From an uncultured Clostridia bacterium (GTDB taxonomy: Bacteria > Bacillota > Clostridia > TANB77 > CAG-508): DNA of 49,476 nucleotides. The position numbers and the translations under genes are program-made. Positions 10,028-17,438 of this stretch are shown one piece after another; position 1 is the stretch's first letter, and each line of letters begins with the position of its first letter. The stretch is taken from the NCBI GenBank assembly GCA_948934525.1, contig CAQZSK010000010.1, positions 1-49,476 of the forward strand, given 5' to 3'. Under the pieces are notes generated by a model. It had not been told where the DNA came from, did no database searches, and saw only the letters and a program-made list of their open reading frames with translations.

Positions 10028-10051
10028 ATTCTCACCATTTTAACCTTTCTA

Positions 10052-10960
10052 CTATTTAGACACTTTTTTTCTTGCATTTTGTTGGTGTTTAATAAAAATA
10101 ATTGAAAAAATAATAGTGAAAATGAAACTAATCACTGTAACGCCAAGCAAGCCAATTTGCGTTTTGGAATAAGTTACTACATTTTGAGGAATATCAGGCT
10201 GTATTGTTTCATTTTTTATCGTATTTTCCTCTATCGGGTCTTTCTCTATTATTTCACTAACATCTGGCATTACATTTGTTAAACTATCCCCTTTTGCACT
10301 TTCATTTCCAGTATTTTGTGTTTCTTCCATACTTTCTTCTTTATTCTTTTCTGGTAATATTGAAAAAACTGGTCCACCTTTAGCAGTTCTTCCTATTTGT
10401 AAGCTTAAAACAGATACAATCAAAATAGTTAGGTTACCTAGTAATATTCTTAAGGTGTATAATGATTTATAATATTTCCATTGCACTGTACCAATTGGCA
10501 TATGTAATATCTGTGCTATTTCTTTAAAGGAAAGTTTAGATAGTATCTTAAGAGATACAATTTCTTGCTCTTGTTGGTTTAATTTTGCAATTACTTTATG
10601 ATAGCTGTCTTTGTCTATTATCTGGTCTAATTCTTGTTTTTCATCAATGATATAATAAACATCATCAATATCTATTTCCTGTTTTTTGCTTCTTAGATAG
10701 TTTAAGGCTTCATTTTTTGTTATGGTATATAGCCAACTCGCTTCATTACTTGTTGGCAACTTTTCTTTCTTCATTTTCCATATCTTCAAAAACACTTTTT
10801 GTTTGATATCTTCACTATCTTCTTTATTCTTCAAAATGGAAAATGCAATACGATAAACTAGCAAATGATATTTCTCATAAAACTGATTAAATTCCTTTTC
10901 ACTTTTATTTGCAATTCCTTCAAAAATGCTATGTAATTCTTGTTTATTAATTTCTCTCAT
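10052..10960 (-). CDS. ECF-type sigma factor with C-terminal membrane segments
   Basis: 302 residues. Sigma region 2 spans about 25-92 (YRIAFSILKNKEDSEDIKQK, ASWLYTITKNEALNYLRSKK) and region 4 about 128-171 (LSFKEIAQILHMPIGTVQ). A hydrophobic helix follows at once (about 172-190), then an acidic/Asn-rich linker, then a second helix (about 265-290) and a basic tail. An ECF sigma factor is normally about 160-190 residues, so about 110 residues are extra. The two helices would place the linker outside and tether the sigma factor to the membrane. It heads an operon with three membrane proteins. No separate anti-sigma gene is obvious. Confidence 0.82.
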   Translation of the reverse strand: MREINKQELHSIFEGIANKSEKEFNQFYEKYHLLVYRIAFSILKNKEDSEDIKQKVFLKIWKMKKEKLPTSNEASWLYTITKNEALNYLRSKKQEIDIDDVYYIIDEKQELDQIIDKDSYHKVIAKLNQQEQEIVSLKILSKLSFKEIAQILHMPIGTVQWKYYKSLYTLRILLGNLTILIVSVLSLQIGRTAKGGPVFSILPEKNKEESMEETQNTGNESAKGDSLTNVMPDVSEIIEKDPIEENTIKNETIQPDIPQNVVTYSKTQIGLLGVTVISFIFTIIFSIIFIKHQQNARKKVSK

Positions 10961-10997
10961 ACGTTTTCTCGCTTTCTTTTCCTATCATAGCATAAAA

Positions 10998-11031
10998 GAC
11001 AATAGTTTCCTAGTCTTTAGTAACTATTGTC
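10998..11031 (-). terminator. Terminator after the MBOAT gene
   Basis: GACAATAGTT (10998-11007) pairs with AACTATTGTC (11022-11031); on the minus strand TTTTATG follows. The position between the MBOAT gene and the sigma-factor gene separates two operons. Confidence 0.6.
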
Positions 11032-11112
11032 TTTTTATTCATTTCATCATAACATGATTTCTTCTTTACTTAATCCTGTTACTTCTATAATTGTATCTAT
11101 ATCCATTATCTT

Positions 11113-12510
11113 TTAAAATCTAAAATAAATAAATGGGTTATAAGTTGCTACTAATAAAAAGCATATAGATAACATGAAAATTCCAAAACTCCATAGATTA
11201 GATACTATCAAATAAGAATTTGTTTGTTTTGTTTTTTCTCCTACTCCTGCCAAAAGTGGCATACTTCCTATGATACCTATTAAAATATATGGCAAAGAAG
11301 AAAAAATATCAAAATTCAAAACAATATTATCTATTATTCCTGAGGCTTGCCAAGTAAACATTTTCTGAAGTACTATTCCCATTTGTGAAAAATCCTCTAC
11401 ACGGAAAATTACCCAACCAATGATAATGAAAAATAAAGCATAAATATGTTGCAAAACTTTAGGTAATTTTTCAATTATTCTACCTAAAAATACTTTCTCT
11501 ATCATAAGAATAATTCCATAATATACTCCCCACAAAATGAAGTTCCAAGAAGCACCATGCCATAATCCTGTTAATAACCATACTACTAAAATATTCCTAA
11601 GCCATTTTAATGTACTTACACGATTTCCCCCTAATGGAATATAAACATAGTCTCTAAACCAAGTGGAAAGTGAAATATGCCATCTTCTCCAGAAATCTGT
11701 AATACTTTTGGCTATATATGGATAATTAAAATTCTCTAAGAAGTGGAAGCCAAACATTCTGCCTAGACCAATTGCCATATCTGAATAGCCACTAAAGTCA
11801 AAGTAGATTTGCAAAGTATAACTAATAGCAGCTAACCATAAACTTACTGTTCCTGTGTTTGCTAAATCTCCACCATAAATCGTATCTGCAATTAATGCCA
11901 TTTGGTTGGCAATTAAAACTTTCTTCCCAAGCCCTATAAAAAATCTTTTCAGTCCCTCAACTACTTCTGTAAAATTTTCTTTCCTATTTTCTATTTCTTC
12001 TGCAACAGTTTCATATCTTACAATTGGTCCTGCTATCAATTGAGGAAATAGCGTAACATACATTCCTAAATTAACTATGCTTTTTTGTGCTGGTACAGTT
12101 TTGCGGTAGACATCGATTACATAAGATAATACTTGGAAAGTATAAAAACTAATACCAATTGGCAAAGCTAAATTCATTTCTCCTATATTACTATGAAAAA
12201 TACTATTAATATTCTGTATGACAAAGTTTCCATATTTAAAAAAGCCAATAATACCTAAATTAAAAATGACATCTATTATCATCCACTTATTTTTGTCTCT
12301 TTTTCTTCTTTCTATTTTTAGTGCTATCAAGTAATTGACAATAATGGATAACAACATTAAAAGCACATAAACTGGCTCTCCCCACGCATAAAAGATAAGT
12401 GAAAAAACAAGTAATACAATATTACGCAATTGCCTTTTCTTTGCTAAGAAATAGGTTAAAAGTACTAATGGTAAGAAAATAAATAAAAATGTGAAACTAC
12501 TAAATACCAT
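11113..12510 (-). CDS. MBOAT family O-acyltransferase (AlgI/DltB-like)
   Basis: 465 residues, with about ten membrane segments. The family signature is clear: FFDFSGYSDMAIGLGR-type motif (IYFDFSGYSDMAIG), FWRRWHISLSTWFRDYVYIP, and the catalytic His in TGLWHGASWNFILWG. Known: AlgI-type proteins carry acetyl groups across the membrane for transfer to exported polysaccharides by a partner protein. The partner is the DHHW gene 21 bases upstream. The modified polymer cannot be told from this window. Confidence 0.9.
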   Translation of the reverse strand: MVFSSFTFLFIFLPLVLLTYFLAKKRQLRNIVLLVFSLIFYAWGEPVYVLLMLLSIIVNYLIALKIERRKRDKNKWMIIDVIFNLGIIGFFKYGNFVIQNINSIFHSNIGEMNLALPIGISFYTFQVLSYVIDVYRKTVPAQKSIVNLGMYVTLFPQLIAGPIVRYETVAEEIENRKENFTEVVEGLKRFFIGLGKKVLIANQMALIADTIYGGDLANTGTVSLWLAAISYTLQIYFDFSGYSDMAIGLGRMFGFHFLENFNYPYIAKSITDFWRRWHISLSTWFRDYVYIPLGGNRVSTLKWLRNILVVWLLTGLWHGASWNFILWGVYYGIILMIEKVFLGRIIEKLPKVLQHIYALFFIIIGWVIFRVEDFSQMGIVLQKMFTWQASGIIDNIVLNFDIFSSLPYILIGIIGSMPLLAGVGEKTKQTNSYLIVSNLWSFGIFMLSICFLLVATYNPFIYFRF

Positions 12511-12531
12511 ATTTGTTCCCCTTTATTTTCG

Positions 12532-13830
12532 TTAATTTGCTAATTCAAAATTTCCATTTGTTAAGTGGTCAATACTAATTAAGAATAAGAATTTATCAAT
12601 TTTGTTTTTCTTACAAAATTCTTCTGGATTAAACGCTTTTCCATAAGTATTTTGATAATGTCTTAAATCTATATAATAAGTTTTATTAAAGTGACTTGCT
12701 AGTAATTTGTTAATTGCATTTGAATAAGATGGTGCGATCACTAATAAATTCTCTTTTTCAGGTTGTTTAAAATCAAAAGATACTTCTGCAAAATCCCCAC
12801 CATAAAAAGCACCATAATGGTTATAACCTTTTTCTATAGAATATCCATTATTAAAGTACATATCTCTATTTCCATAGCCTGACAATACTCCATTCACATA
12901 AGTTGTATGTTTTGGGAATTTAAAATCATATACTGTAAATTTTTCTTTGTTCGTATATACTGCAGTAGTTCTTGCATTTGAGCCATAATAGTAAGTATCA
13001 AAGGTTTTGGTTTCAGTTGGTTCTAATACATTTTCCTCTGGCAGCATTAAGTTAATAATATCTTTATATCCTTGATAAGATCCTTTGTAATTCCAATGAT
13101 GGTCCGTTTCATAAAAATAGTCCATATATTGCTCATAACTGTCTATTTTTAATCCATCACATTGAAACTCTGAAAAGGCTTGTTTGATATAAGTCAAAAA
13201 CTCATTTTCTGTTTCATCTACTTTGTTAAAGTCTATGGATTTACTAATATTAACAAAATAAAAATAGGAGTCAACTTCTTTAAAATGTCTTTGGTAAGTC
13301 TCTGCCATTTCATCAATTTTACCTTTTGCATTTTCTAAACTTCTACATTTGAACACCATATAAGGAGAATTTCCATAATGATAGACATTTCCACCTGAAA
13401 TAGGCATATATTTTATCTTTCTTGCCTCTTTTGGCTTTCCTTCTGTTTTGTTATCTGCACTTTGATTTTCTGGCTGCTTATGGGTCGTTGGTTCTTCTGT
13501 TTCCATATTGGCTACTAACTTTTTTTGCCACTCCCCTATCAGCTCTGATTTTCCACTTGTCATAGCTGTTTTGATGCTTTGCCCCCAAAGCATTTGGTCA
13601 GATAAACTCTTTTCTAAATCCTCTTGATATTTTCCTTGAAAAAAATCGTTGAAACTAAATTTTGGAAATTTTGCTAATGGTCTATTCTCTATAATAGATT
13701 CCTCTTGTTGTCCTCTTATCCCAATACAAATTGTAAAACCAAATATAACAATAAAACTAGTTAATAAGAAAACAAGATTAATCAAAATACTTCTTTTCTT
13801 TTTAGCTCTTATCTGCCATTTTCTTTCCAT
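12532..13830 (-). CDS. DHHW-motif protein, AlgJ/AlgX-like partner of the MBOAT acyltransferase
   Basis: The protein has an N-terminal anchor helix (about 13-35 from the preferred start) and an extracytoplasmic SGNH-like domain with the DHHW motif (YETDHHWNYKGSYQGY). ENRPLAKFPKFSFNDFFQGKYQ is the usual juxtamembrane phrase of this family. The frame is open to 13860, but I prefer the ATG at 13830 because AGAGGGGAAAT lies just before it. Known: such proteins complete O-acetylation of polysaccharide outside the membrane. It is translationally close to the MBOAT gene. Confidence 0.82.
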   Translation of the reverse strand: MERKWQIRAKKKRSILINLVFLLTSFIVIFGFTICIGIRGQQEESIIENRPLAKFPKFSFNDFFQGKYQEDLEKSLSDQMLWGQSIKTAMTSGKSELIGEWQKKLVANMETEEPTTHKQPENQSADNKTEGKPKEARKIKYMPISGGNVYHYGNSPYMVFKCRSLENAKGKIDEMAETYQRHFKEVDSYFYFVNISKSIDFNKVDETENEFLTYIKQAFSEFQCDGLKIDSYEQYMDYFYETDHHWNYKGSYQGYKDIINLMLPEENVLEPTETKTFDTYYYGSNARTTAVYTNKEKFTVYDFKFPKHTTYVNGVLSGYGNRDMYFNNGYSIEKGYNHYGAFYGGDFAEVSFDFKQPEKENLLVIAPSYSNAINKLLASHFNKTYYIDLRHYQNTYGKAFNPEEFCKKNKIDKFLFLISIDHLTNGNFELAN

Positions 13831-13927
13831 TATTTCCCCTCTTTTTTCTCTCATTTCCACTTGATTTTATTACAATTTTATATGCAAGTCAATTGATTTT
13901 CATGCATAGCAAAAAAATCTAAAACGA

Positions 13928-13956
13928 TTGACTTTCTTACCAAATTGTAGTAATAT
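13928..13956 (+). promoter_or_regulatory. Promoter of the candidate antitoxin RNA
   Basis: TTGACT (13928-13933), 17 bases, then TAATAT (13951-13956), on the plus strand and facing the toxin gene. Predicted RNA start is about 13963. Confidence 0.6.
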
Positions 13957-13962
13957 ATATAT

Positions 13963-14058
13963 AACAGCTGTGAAGTCGTGTTCACAGTAATAAGCTAAAG
14001 GTTGTTAATAGCAACACCAATAAAAAAACCAGAGTTCTCTCAAAACTCTGGTTTTACT
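13963..14058 (+). ncRNA. Candidate cis-antisense antitoxin RNA (par RNA II-like)
   Basis: A predicted RNA of about 95 bases runs from the promoter at 13928-13956 to the terminator at 14025-14055. It holds a 5' hairpin (CTGTGAA 13968-13974 with TTCACAG 13981-13987). A repeat at 13987-14018 is nearly the same as 14127-14159, the region opposite the start of the peptide gene. Segments GTAATAAGCT, GGTTGTT and AGCAACACC are identical in both copies, so this RNA can pair with about 26 bases around the peptide mRNA's ribosome binding site and start codon. The 3' end also pairs through the shared terminator. There is no good ORF in it. Inferred role: translational repressor of the toxin. Confidence 0.6.
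14025..14055. terminator. Bidirectional terminator shared by toxin mRNA and antitoxin RNA
   Basis: AAAACCAGAGTT (14025-14036) pairs perfectly with AACTCTGGTTTT (14044-14055) around a 7-base loop. A runs before and T runs after make it work in both directions. Confidence 0.85.
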
Positions 14059-14071
14059 ATGTACTTTCGTA

Positions 14072-14149
14072 CTAGTCTTTGCCGTGCTTTCCTTTGCATA
14101 ATACTATTACTAGCATTATTAAAAGGGTAATAAGCTGGTTGTTATCCAT
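14072..14149 (-). CDS. 25-residue hydrophobic peptide, candidate Fst-like type I toxin
   Basis: A short ORF with a polar N-terminus (MDNNQ), a hydrophobic helix (LITLLIMLVIVL) and a basic tail (CKGKHGKD). It has one of the strongest ribosome binding sites in the window: AAGGAGGTG, 8 bases before the ATG. It also has its own promoter (14184-14212) and terminator (14025-14055), giving an mRNA of about 150 bases. Size and pattern fit membrane-acting type I toxins of the Fst/Ldr group, but the sequence is not one I recognise. A small regulatory membrane peptide is the main alternative. Confidence 0.68.
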   Translation of the reverse strand: MDNNQLITLLIMLVIVLCKGKHGKD

Positions 14150-14159
14150 TAGCAACACC
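14127..14159. repeat. Direct repeat copy over the toxin start site (partner at 13987-14018)
   Basis: Both copies read GTAATAAGCT, GGTTGTT and AGCAACACC in the same order. They differ by a 3-base insert in the left copy and a longer middle spacer here, which contains the start codon complement. The arrangement matches the DRa/DRb repeats known from the par locus of plasmid pAD1. Confidence 0.75.
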
Positions 14160-14183
14160 TCCTTCCATTATGGAATTGTAACA

Positions 14184-14212
14184 AGTATACTATACTTTAC
14201 TAATAAGTACAA
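14184..14212 (-). promoter_or_regulatory. Promoter of the hydrophobic peptide gene
   Basis: On the minus strand TTGTAC (14212-14207), 17 bases, then TATACT (14189-14184). Predicted start is about 14176, giving a leader of about 27 bases. Confidence 0.6.
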
Positions 14213-14250
14213 TACTCCATCAACTCTTTTGACTAATACATTATCCCAAA

Positions 14251-14290
14251 ATAAAACTACTGCCTATTTCTTTATTAGCAGTAGTTTTAC
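14251..14290 (-). terminator. Terminator of the mraZ-rsmH-ftsL group
   Basis: AAAACTACTGC (14253-14263) pairs with GCAGTAGTTTT (14278-14288). On the minus strand it directly follows the ftsL-like stop codon and is followed by TTTTATTTT. Confidence 0.75.
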
Positions 14291-14811
14291 TTAAATAAAC
14301 TTGTAACTCCTTCTATCATCTTTTGAAGCCATCCTTTTTCTTCTGTCACTATAATTTGCTCACTTGCTGGTTCTACATAATCTTTTTTAGGAAGATTAAC
14401 ATATATTTTTTGTGAATCATCTAGTTTTTTCATTCCTAGCATTGCAGTTGCTGATTTTTCTACATTAGCTAGATTCAAGCTATTTTGAATGCTGATTTTT
14501 AATTGTGCATTTTCTTTTTGCAAAACATTTAGCTCTTTTTTCATATCTTCCTTTTTGTTGAAACTTGCTGTGATAAGAGAGTTTCGATAACTTATGGTAA
14601 ACAAGATTCCAAAACCAATCAATACATATAGTACTACCTTTACTTTTGGTTTTAACTGTCTTTTTTCTTTTGGTTTTTGTTCTTGCTCTTTTTGTTTCAA
14701 TGTAGAACTTTTCTTTTTGCTATATGGATTTTTTTGTGGTTCATACTCAGGTCTTAATTTTCTTGGACTGGTCTCATATTGATAACCTGTTCTTCTTGCT
14801 GTATATGCCAT
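14287..14811 (-). CDS. ftsL: FtsL-like cell division protein
   Basis: 174 residues: a basic, Lys/Gln/Pro-rich cytoplasmic N-terminus, one transmembrane helix (about 59-77), then a coiled coil (KKEDMKKELNVLQKENAQLK) and the phrase MLGMKKLDDSQKIYVNLP typical of the FtsL/DivIC-like proteins that follow rsmH in Clostridia. It is 94 bases downstream of rsmH. Known: FtsL bridges divisome proteins at the septum. Sequence conservation is low in this family, so the name rests largely on position and topology. Confidence 0.72.
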   Translation of the reverse strand: MAYTARRTGYQYETSPRKLRPEYEPQKNPYSKKKSSTLKQKEQEQKPKEKRQLKPKVKVVLYVLIGFGILFTISYRNSLITASFNKKEDMKKELNVLQKENAQLKISIQNSLNLANVEKSATAMLGMKKLDDSQKIYVNLPKKDYVEPASEQIIVTEEKGWLQKMIEGVTSLFK

Positions 14812-14905
14812 AAGTTCTCACCTCCTTCATTAGTTGGATTTAAGAAAATGTAACAAATAAATTTGAATATTTTCTAAATCCTCTTTTCCTTTGCTTCCTT
14901 TTTAT

Positions 14906-15835
14906 CTATTTTCTTTCGAATATTCTTACTTTTGCACTTTTGGATCTTGAATTTCTTTCAAGTTCTTCCTCTGTTGCTACTATTGGTTTTTTGTTGATAA
15001 TCTTGCCGAAACTTTGACAACCACAAATGCAGTATGGTAAATCTTTTGGGCAAGTACATTTTCCTTGTAACTCTATCATGGCTTCTTTTACTGCTCTATC
15101 TTCTAGCGAATGGAATGTAATAACTACTAACCTTCCATTTTCTTTCAAACAATGTGCACTTTGTATAATGGTCTGATATAGTGGTTCAATCTCGTTATTC
15201 ACTTCAATTCGAATAGCCTGAAAAGTTCTTTTCGCTGGATGTCCATCTTTTTGGCTAGATTTTGGAATAGTATTCTCTATAATCTCTACTAATTCCTTAG
15301 TAGTTTGTATCTCTTTTCTTTCACGTATTTGGCAAATATTTTTGGCTATTTGCCTACTAAATCTTTCTTCTCCATATTCCCAAAGAATTTTAGTTAATCT
15401 TTCTTCTGAATATTGATTTACTATCTCTTTCGCTGTTATACCAGTAGAAGTATCCATTCTCATATCTAATGGATTATCTCCCATGTAGCTAAATCCTCTA
15501 TTTCTTTCATCTAATTGGTAAGAAGAAACTCCTAAATCCAGTAAAACTCCATCCACTTTTTCTATTTTCAAATCTTCTAATATACTTTGAATTTCGTCAT
15601 GATTTCCATGAATATAAGTAACATTTTGGAACTCTGATAGTCTTTTTTTTGCTGCATTTAATGCTTCTTCATCTCTGTCAATTCCAATTAATCTTCCCTT
15701 TGGTGATAACCTTTTTACAATCTCTCGGCTGTGCCCTGCACCACCTAAAGTACCATCTACATAAATTCCATCTGGATGAATATTTAATCCTTCTATACAT
15801 TCTTGTAACATTACTGGCTCATGTTTAAATTCCAT
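14906..15835 (-). CDS. rsmH: 16S rRNA (cytosine-1402-N4)-methyltransferase
   Basis: 309 residues, the usual length. It opens with FKHEPVMLQECIEGL and has the SAM-binding YVDGTLGGAGHSREI, then GVLLDLGVSSYQLDE, RGFSY, PAKRTFQAIRIEVNNE and VVITFHSLEDRAVK. It methylates N4 of C1402 in the 16S decoding site. It lies in the division cluster after mraZ, although an unusually long 293-base gap separates the two. Confidence 0.96.
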   Translation of the reverse strand: MEFKHEPVMLQECIEGLNIHPDGIYVDGTLGGAGHSREIVKRLSPKGRLIGIDRDEEALNAAKKRLSEFQNVTYIHGNHDEIQSILEDLKIEKVDGVLLDLGVSSYQLDERNRGFSYMGDNPLDMRMDTSTGITAKEIVNQYSEERLTKILWEYGEERFSRQIAKNICQIRERKEIQTTKELVEIIENTIPKSSQKDGHPAKRTFQAIRIEVNNEIEPLYQTIIQSAHCLKENGRLVVITFHSLEDRAVKEAMIELQGKCTCPKDLPYCICGCQSFGKIINKKPIVATEEELERNSRSKSAKVRIFERK

Positions 15836-15886
15836 TTATTTGTTCCCTCTTTTTTGTAATATAGGAATGTTTCTTGATAGCACAAG

Positions 15887-15910
15887 CAGTTGGTATGATA
15901 ATACCAACTG
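15887..15910. promoter_or_regulatory. Perfect hairpin upstream of rsmH
   Basis: CAGTTGGTAT (15887-15896) and ATACCAACTG (15901-15910) form a 10-bp stem with a GATA loop, about 52 bases before the rsmH start. No T run follows on the minus strand, so it is more likely a leader structure or protein site than a plain terminator. Confidence 0.5.
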
Positions 15911-15952
15911 TTATGCCTACTTTTTAGTTTTCATCCTTAGTAATTTTTATGT

Positions 15953-16106
15953 TCTTTTGTTTCATTATTTTTTCTTTCTTTTGTAAATAAATTATTTTTC
16001 TTTAGAAAGTTCTATCTTTCGTAAAGCTTATTTACTTTATCTTTTGTATATTTTGTCTTTTGTAAAACTTAAATTTCTTATCTTTTGTATCTTAAAATCT
16101 TTTGTG
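15953..16106 (-). repeat. Cluster of ACAAAAGA repeats in the mraZ-rsmH gap
   Basis: Read on the minus strand, ACAAAAGA occurs six times exactly, plus one ACGAAAGA variant, at irregular spacings of about 20-30 bases. The gap holds no ORF with a ribosome binding site. Confidence 0.6.
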
Positions 16107-16128
16107 CATTTATATAAACTTTTGCAAG

Positions 16129-16560
16129 TTATATACCAAGCATTGTCATATTTTCAGCAATTTCATCTGCTGAAATATTTTCATCACTATTGTAGGCTTT
16201 CCATTTTTCTTTATCCCAAATTTCAATTCTAGTACCTACACCAATAATGACAGTATCCTTTTCTAATTTTGCATATTCACGTAAATTTCCTGCTATCAAA
16301 AATCTTCCTTGTTTATCAATTTCACATTCTGTAGCACCTGATAAAAAGAATCTTACGAAATCTCTTGCATTTTTGTTAGTAAGTGGAAGTGTTTTTAATT
16401 TTTCTTCGAAGTTAGCCCATTCTGTTTGTGAAAAGCCGAATAAACATCCGTCTAAGCCTTTGGTTACGATGAATTTTTCTCCCATATCTTCTCTAATTTT
16501 TGCAGGCAAAATAAGTCTGCCTTTTACATCTAGAGAATGTTCATATTCACCTATTAACAC
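16129..16560 (-). CDS. mraZ: Division/cell wall cluster transcriptional repressor MraZ
   Basis: 143 residues with GTG start (16560), with GAGGTGAG just upstream. Two AbrB-like halves each carry the DxxGR hallmark: DVKGRLILPAKIRE and DKQGRFLIAGNLREYA. Known: MraZ forms a ring-shaped oligomer and represses its own division operon by binding tandem repeats in the promoter. Three such boxes are visible at 16588-16613. Confidence 0.96.
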   Translation of the reverse strand: MLIGEYEHSLDVKGRLILPAKIREDMGEKFIVTKGLDGCLFGFSQTEWANFEEKLKTLPLTNKNARDFVRFFLSGATECEIDKQGRFLIAGNLREYAKLEKDTVIIGVGTRIEIWDKEKWKAYNSDENISADEIAENMTMLGI

Positions 16561-16587
16561 TTTTGCTCACCTCGCTAACATTTTGTT

Positions 16588-16613
16588 CCACTTTCCACCA
16601 CTTCTCTCCACTT
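16588..16613 (-). promoter_or_regulatory. MraZ operator: three AAGTGG boxes
   Basis: On the minus strand AAGTGG occurs at 16613-16608, 16603-16598 and 16593-16588, exactly 10 bases apart, between the promoter and the mraZ start. Tandem G-rich boxes with helical-turn spacing are the known MraZ target. Confidence 0.8.
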
Positions 16614-16620
16614 CTTCTAA

Positions 16621-16649
16621 ATTTTAATACAACATATGGAAAATATCAA
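16621..16649 (-). promoter_or_regulatory. Promoter of mraZ
   Basis: TTGATA (16649-16644), 17 bases, TAAAAT (16626-16621) on the minus strand. It lies immediately before the three MraZ boxes, so bound MraZ would block the start site. Confidence 0.6.
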
Positions 16650-16692
16650 GTCTTTTTTGAAAAAAGTTACAAATTTTAAAAATAAAATAAAA

Positions 16693-16751
16693 ACATTATA
16701 ATAACGTTAACATATACCATTTAAGGTTTTATACCGTTATCATAATGTTTT
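16693..16751 (-). terminator. Terminator of the Fic gene
   Basis: AACATTATAATAACG and CGTTATCATAATGTT form a long, slightly imperfect stem; on the minus strand TTTTATTTTATTTT follows. Confidence 0.6.
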
Positions 16752-16764
16752 TTACTATATCTTT

Positions 16765-17362
16765 TTAATTTTTTTCCAAACACTCTTCTATTACTTTTTC
16801 TAACTTACTAGTATCTACAATAGATTGAATACTAGCTTCTAAGGTTTCTTTTGGATTTACTCTTTTCAAATTTAAGACATATCCATTTTTTAAAGCTAAT
16901 TGCCTAATAAACTCTCTATTGGTTCTTCCGATTTCCTTCTCGAAAAGGATGTAGTACATTCATTTCAGATAAGTAATAGGCTAATCTTTTGGCTAACTTT
17001 TCTTTATCTAGTCCTTCTAAAAAATTTTCTTGTTTTAGCTGTTCTAATAATCTATCTAATTCCTGTTCTACGTATTCCCATTGTGCAAAGCGAAATTCAC
17101 CTTTACTAATGTTTTCTTCTCTTAATTTACCTGCAAATGGATAAATATCCTCAAACAAGTATTGGTGTATAGAGAAATAATGTACCTTATCAAAATTTCC
17201 TGTAATCCCTTTTTGTCTTAACCCTAAAGATTTTGCTGCTGTAATCTTTGCTTCATAGTAAAGCAAATCCTTAGTATTATGAATATCTAAGTAGTTAATT
17301 AATACATCACTATCTTCATAGGAATATTTTGAATTTCTTGGCTCATATAAATCTCTCATCAT
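16765..17362 (-). CDS. Fic/DOC family protein, +1 frameshift inside the Fic motif at a CGG codon
   Basis: The frame-0 ORF (from 17362) ends as HPFREGNRKNQ-stop. Skipping the C of the CGG codon at 16930-16928 gives HPFREGNGRTNREFIRQLA, the full Fic active-site motif (HxFxxGNGRxxR). The second frame then runs to 16765, giving about 198 residues, normal for a small Fic protein. Known: Fic enzymes transfer AMP or similar groups to target proteins. Without the frame change the ATP-binding Arg is lost and the enzyme would be dead. There is no antitoxin-like partner gene nearby. It could also be a recent pseudogene. Confidence 0.85.
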
Positions 17363-17396
17363 AAGTCTCCTTTTATACTTTTTTTATATTACAATA

Positions 17397-17430
17397 AGTA
17401 CTACCAAGCTTCAAAACACTTGATAGTACT
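17397..17430 (-). terminator. Hairpin after RNase J
   Basis: AGTACTACCAAG (17397-17408) pairs with CTTGATAGTACT (17419-17430), 12 bp with one G-U in RNA. The T run is weak on the minus strand. Confidence 0.5.
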
Positions 17431-17438
17431 GCATTTTC

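Noticed and set aside
11044..11106. 20-codon minus-strand reading frame (starts MDIDTIIEVTG) after the MBOAT gene
   Set aside because: It resembles the end of Rpn-type proteins but is too short and has no clear ribosome binding site; at most a remnant.
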